Below, piece by piece: positions 36,546 through 37,112 of a DNA stretch of 37,112 nucleotides (the stretch's first letter is position 1; every line of letters begins with the position of its first letter). Source of the DNA: DASQUK01 sp046723645 (GTDB lineage: Bacteria; Actinomycetota; Acidimicrobiia; Acidimicrobiales; VFJN01); the NCBI GenBank assembly GCA_046723645.1, contig JBKOUY010000123.1, positions 1 through 37,112 on the forward strand. The letters are read 5' to 3'. A program made the position numbers and the translations under genes. Under the pieces are notes generated by a model that ran no database searches, had not been told where the DNA came from, and saw nothing but the letters and a program-made list of their open reading frames with translations.

Positions 36546-37112
36546 TCAGGCGAACACGGCCTCGATGGAGATGCCCTCGGGCAGGGTCACGAGGCCCCGA
36601 CGCTCGAAGCCCCGCACGATGATCTCCCACGTCGGACGGTCGGCAACCAGCGCGCGCAGCTCGGCCAGGCCCTCGTCGGTCGCTCCCGAGGCCAGCAGCG
36701 CGCCCGCTCGGATCAGGCGGAAGTTCTCTTCGCCCGGCAGGGCCTCGAGGGCGCGATCGATGCTATCGAGTGACGCGGCCGCGTCGCCGGCGAACAGCTG
36801 ATCCGTTGCGCGGTCGTAGTCGGCGAAGGCATCGGCGGCGTCGAGCAGGCGCGCCAGCTCACCGATCGGGTCCTCGCTGCGGTCGATGCGAAGGTCGACC
36901 ACGGTGCCACCGCCCGGGTGGTCCGGGGGGCGGCCCTCGACCACCAGCAGCGCCGCGGACATCCTGCCGCGCGCGTCACCGCCCGCCGCCTCGCCGGCCT
37001 CGAGGGCGGCCAGGAGCCTCCGGGCCAGGGCGCCCGTCGAGCTCTCGTACGCAGCCGCCATCGCGCCCCACACCTCGGGGCTACCCACCATGTTCGCCTG
37101 CGTGGTGAAGCC
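36546..37112 (-). CDS. DUF1028 family protein (5' end outside window)
   Basis: The last 188 codons of a minus-strand gene; the frame stays open to the window edge, where it reads FTTQANMVGSPEVWGAM. That block, together with GRMSAALLVVEG and DLRIDRSEDPIGELARLL, is typical of DUF1028, an Ntn-hydrolase-like family of unknown reaction. After about residue 90 of the visible part comes a helical TPR-like tail (YDRATDQLFAGDAAASLDSI onward). Met codon 37091 is internal, not the start. It converges on the CHRD gene. Confidence 0.85.
   Translation of the reverse strand, partial: GFTTQANMVGSPEVWGAMAAAYESSTGALARRLLAALEAGEAAGGDARGRMSAALLVVEGRPPDHPGGGTVVDLRIDRSEDPIGELARLLDAADAFADYDRATDQLFAGDAAASLDSIDRALEALPGEENFRLIRAGALLASGATDEGLAELRALVADRPTWEIIVRGFERRGLVTLPEGISIEAVFA

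Noticed and set aside
1..37112. Prophage, insertion sequence or integrative element
   Set aside because: No transposase, integrase, phage structural gene or target-site duplication pair around a block was found; codon use is uniform across the window.

Overview
The window is very GC-rich, gene-dense bacterial DNA. The phylum is almost certainly Actinomycetota. Supporting signs are a folP2-like gene next to gpgS (the mycobacterial order), histidine kinase/LuxR regulator pairs tied to MacB-type ABC exporters, an ECF42 sigma factor with a DGPF partner, and many starts placed 6-7 nt after a TAnnnT-like -10 box (leaderless mRNA style). Long Thr-rich tails on a secreted hydrolase and the overall gene mix suggest Acidimicrobiia, but that class assignment is inference. 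I see no tRNA, rRNA, CRISPR array, insertion sequence or prophage.

Region 1 (1-16810) is built around two paralogous ABC exporter cassettes. Cassette 1 (minus strand, 197-3527) is an ATPase plus an FtsX/MacB permease. Cassette 2 (plus strand, 13191-16748) is a small SHOCT membrane protein, an ATPase and a permease. Between them lie two divergent two-component systems: HK1-RR1-DUF4097 (minus, 8346-11051) and HK2-RR2 (plus, 11227-13100), the latter running into cassette 2. The promoters of cassette 1 and of the HK1 operon carry the same dyad (TGCGGGTGGGG, 4 nt, CCCCACC) and the same ATGGAGC element at exactly the same distance from the -10 box, so they are probably one regulon. A flavin monooxygenase/methyltransferase pair (3667-5738), a SnoaL-like gene remnant and a secreted M23 + VCBS-repeat + GH19 cell-wall hydrolase fill the interval.

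Region 2 (16816-28070) is housekeeping and carbon metabolism: folP2-like and gpgS (glucosyl-3-phosphoglycerate synthesis), a GlxA-type AraC regulator with a DJ-1/PfpI enzyme, phosphoketolase plus acetate kinase (sugar phosphate to acetyl-phosphate to acetate with ATP), a membrane-anchored metallophosphoesterase, and a divergent pair of a LuxR regulator and a receiver-PP2C phosphatase.

Region 3 (28116-37112) holds a secreted lipase-like hydrolase, a VOC protein, two tandem coiled-coil M23 peptidases that share a promoter motif, a DUF971 protein, a crotonase lacking both usual catalytic glutamates, a DGPF/ECF42 sigma operon with a recognisable self-type promoter, a conserved protein of unknown function, a secreted CHRD protein with a strong terminator, and a DUF1028 protein cut by the window edge.
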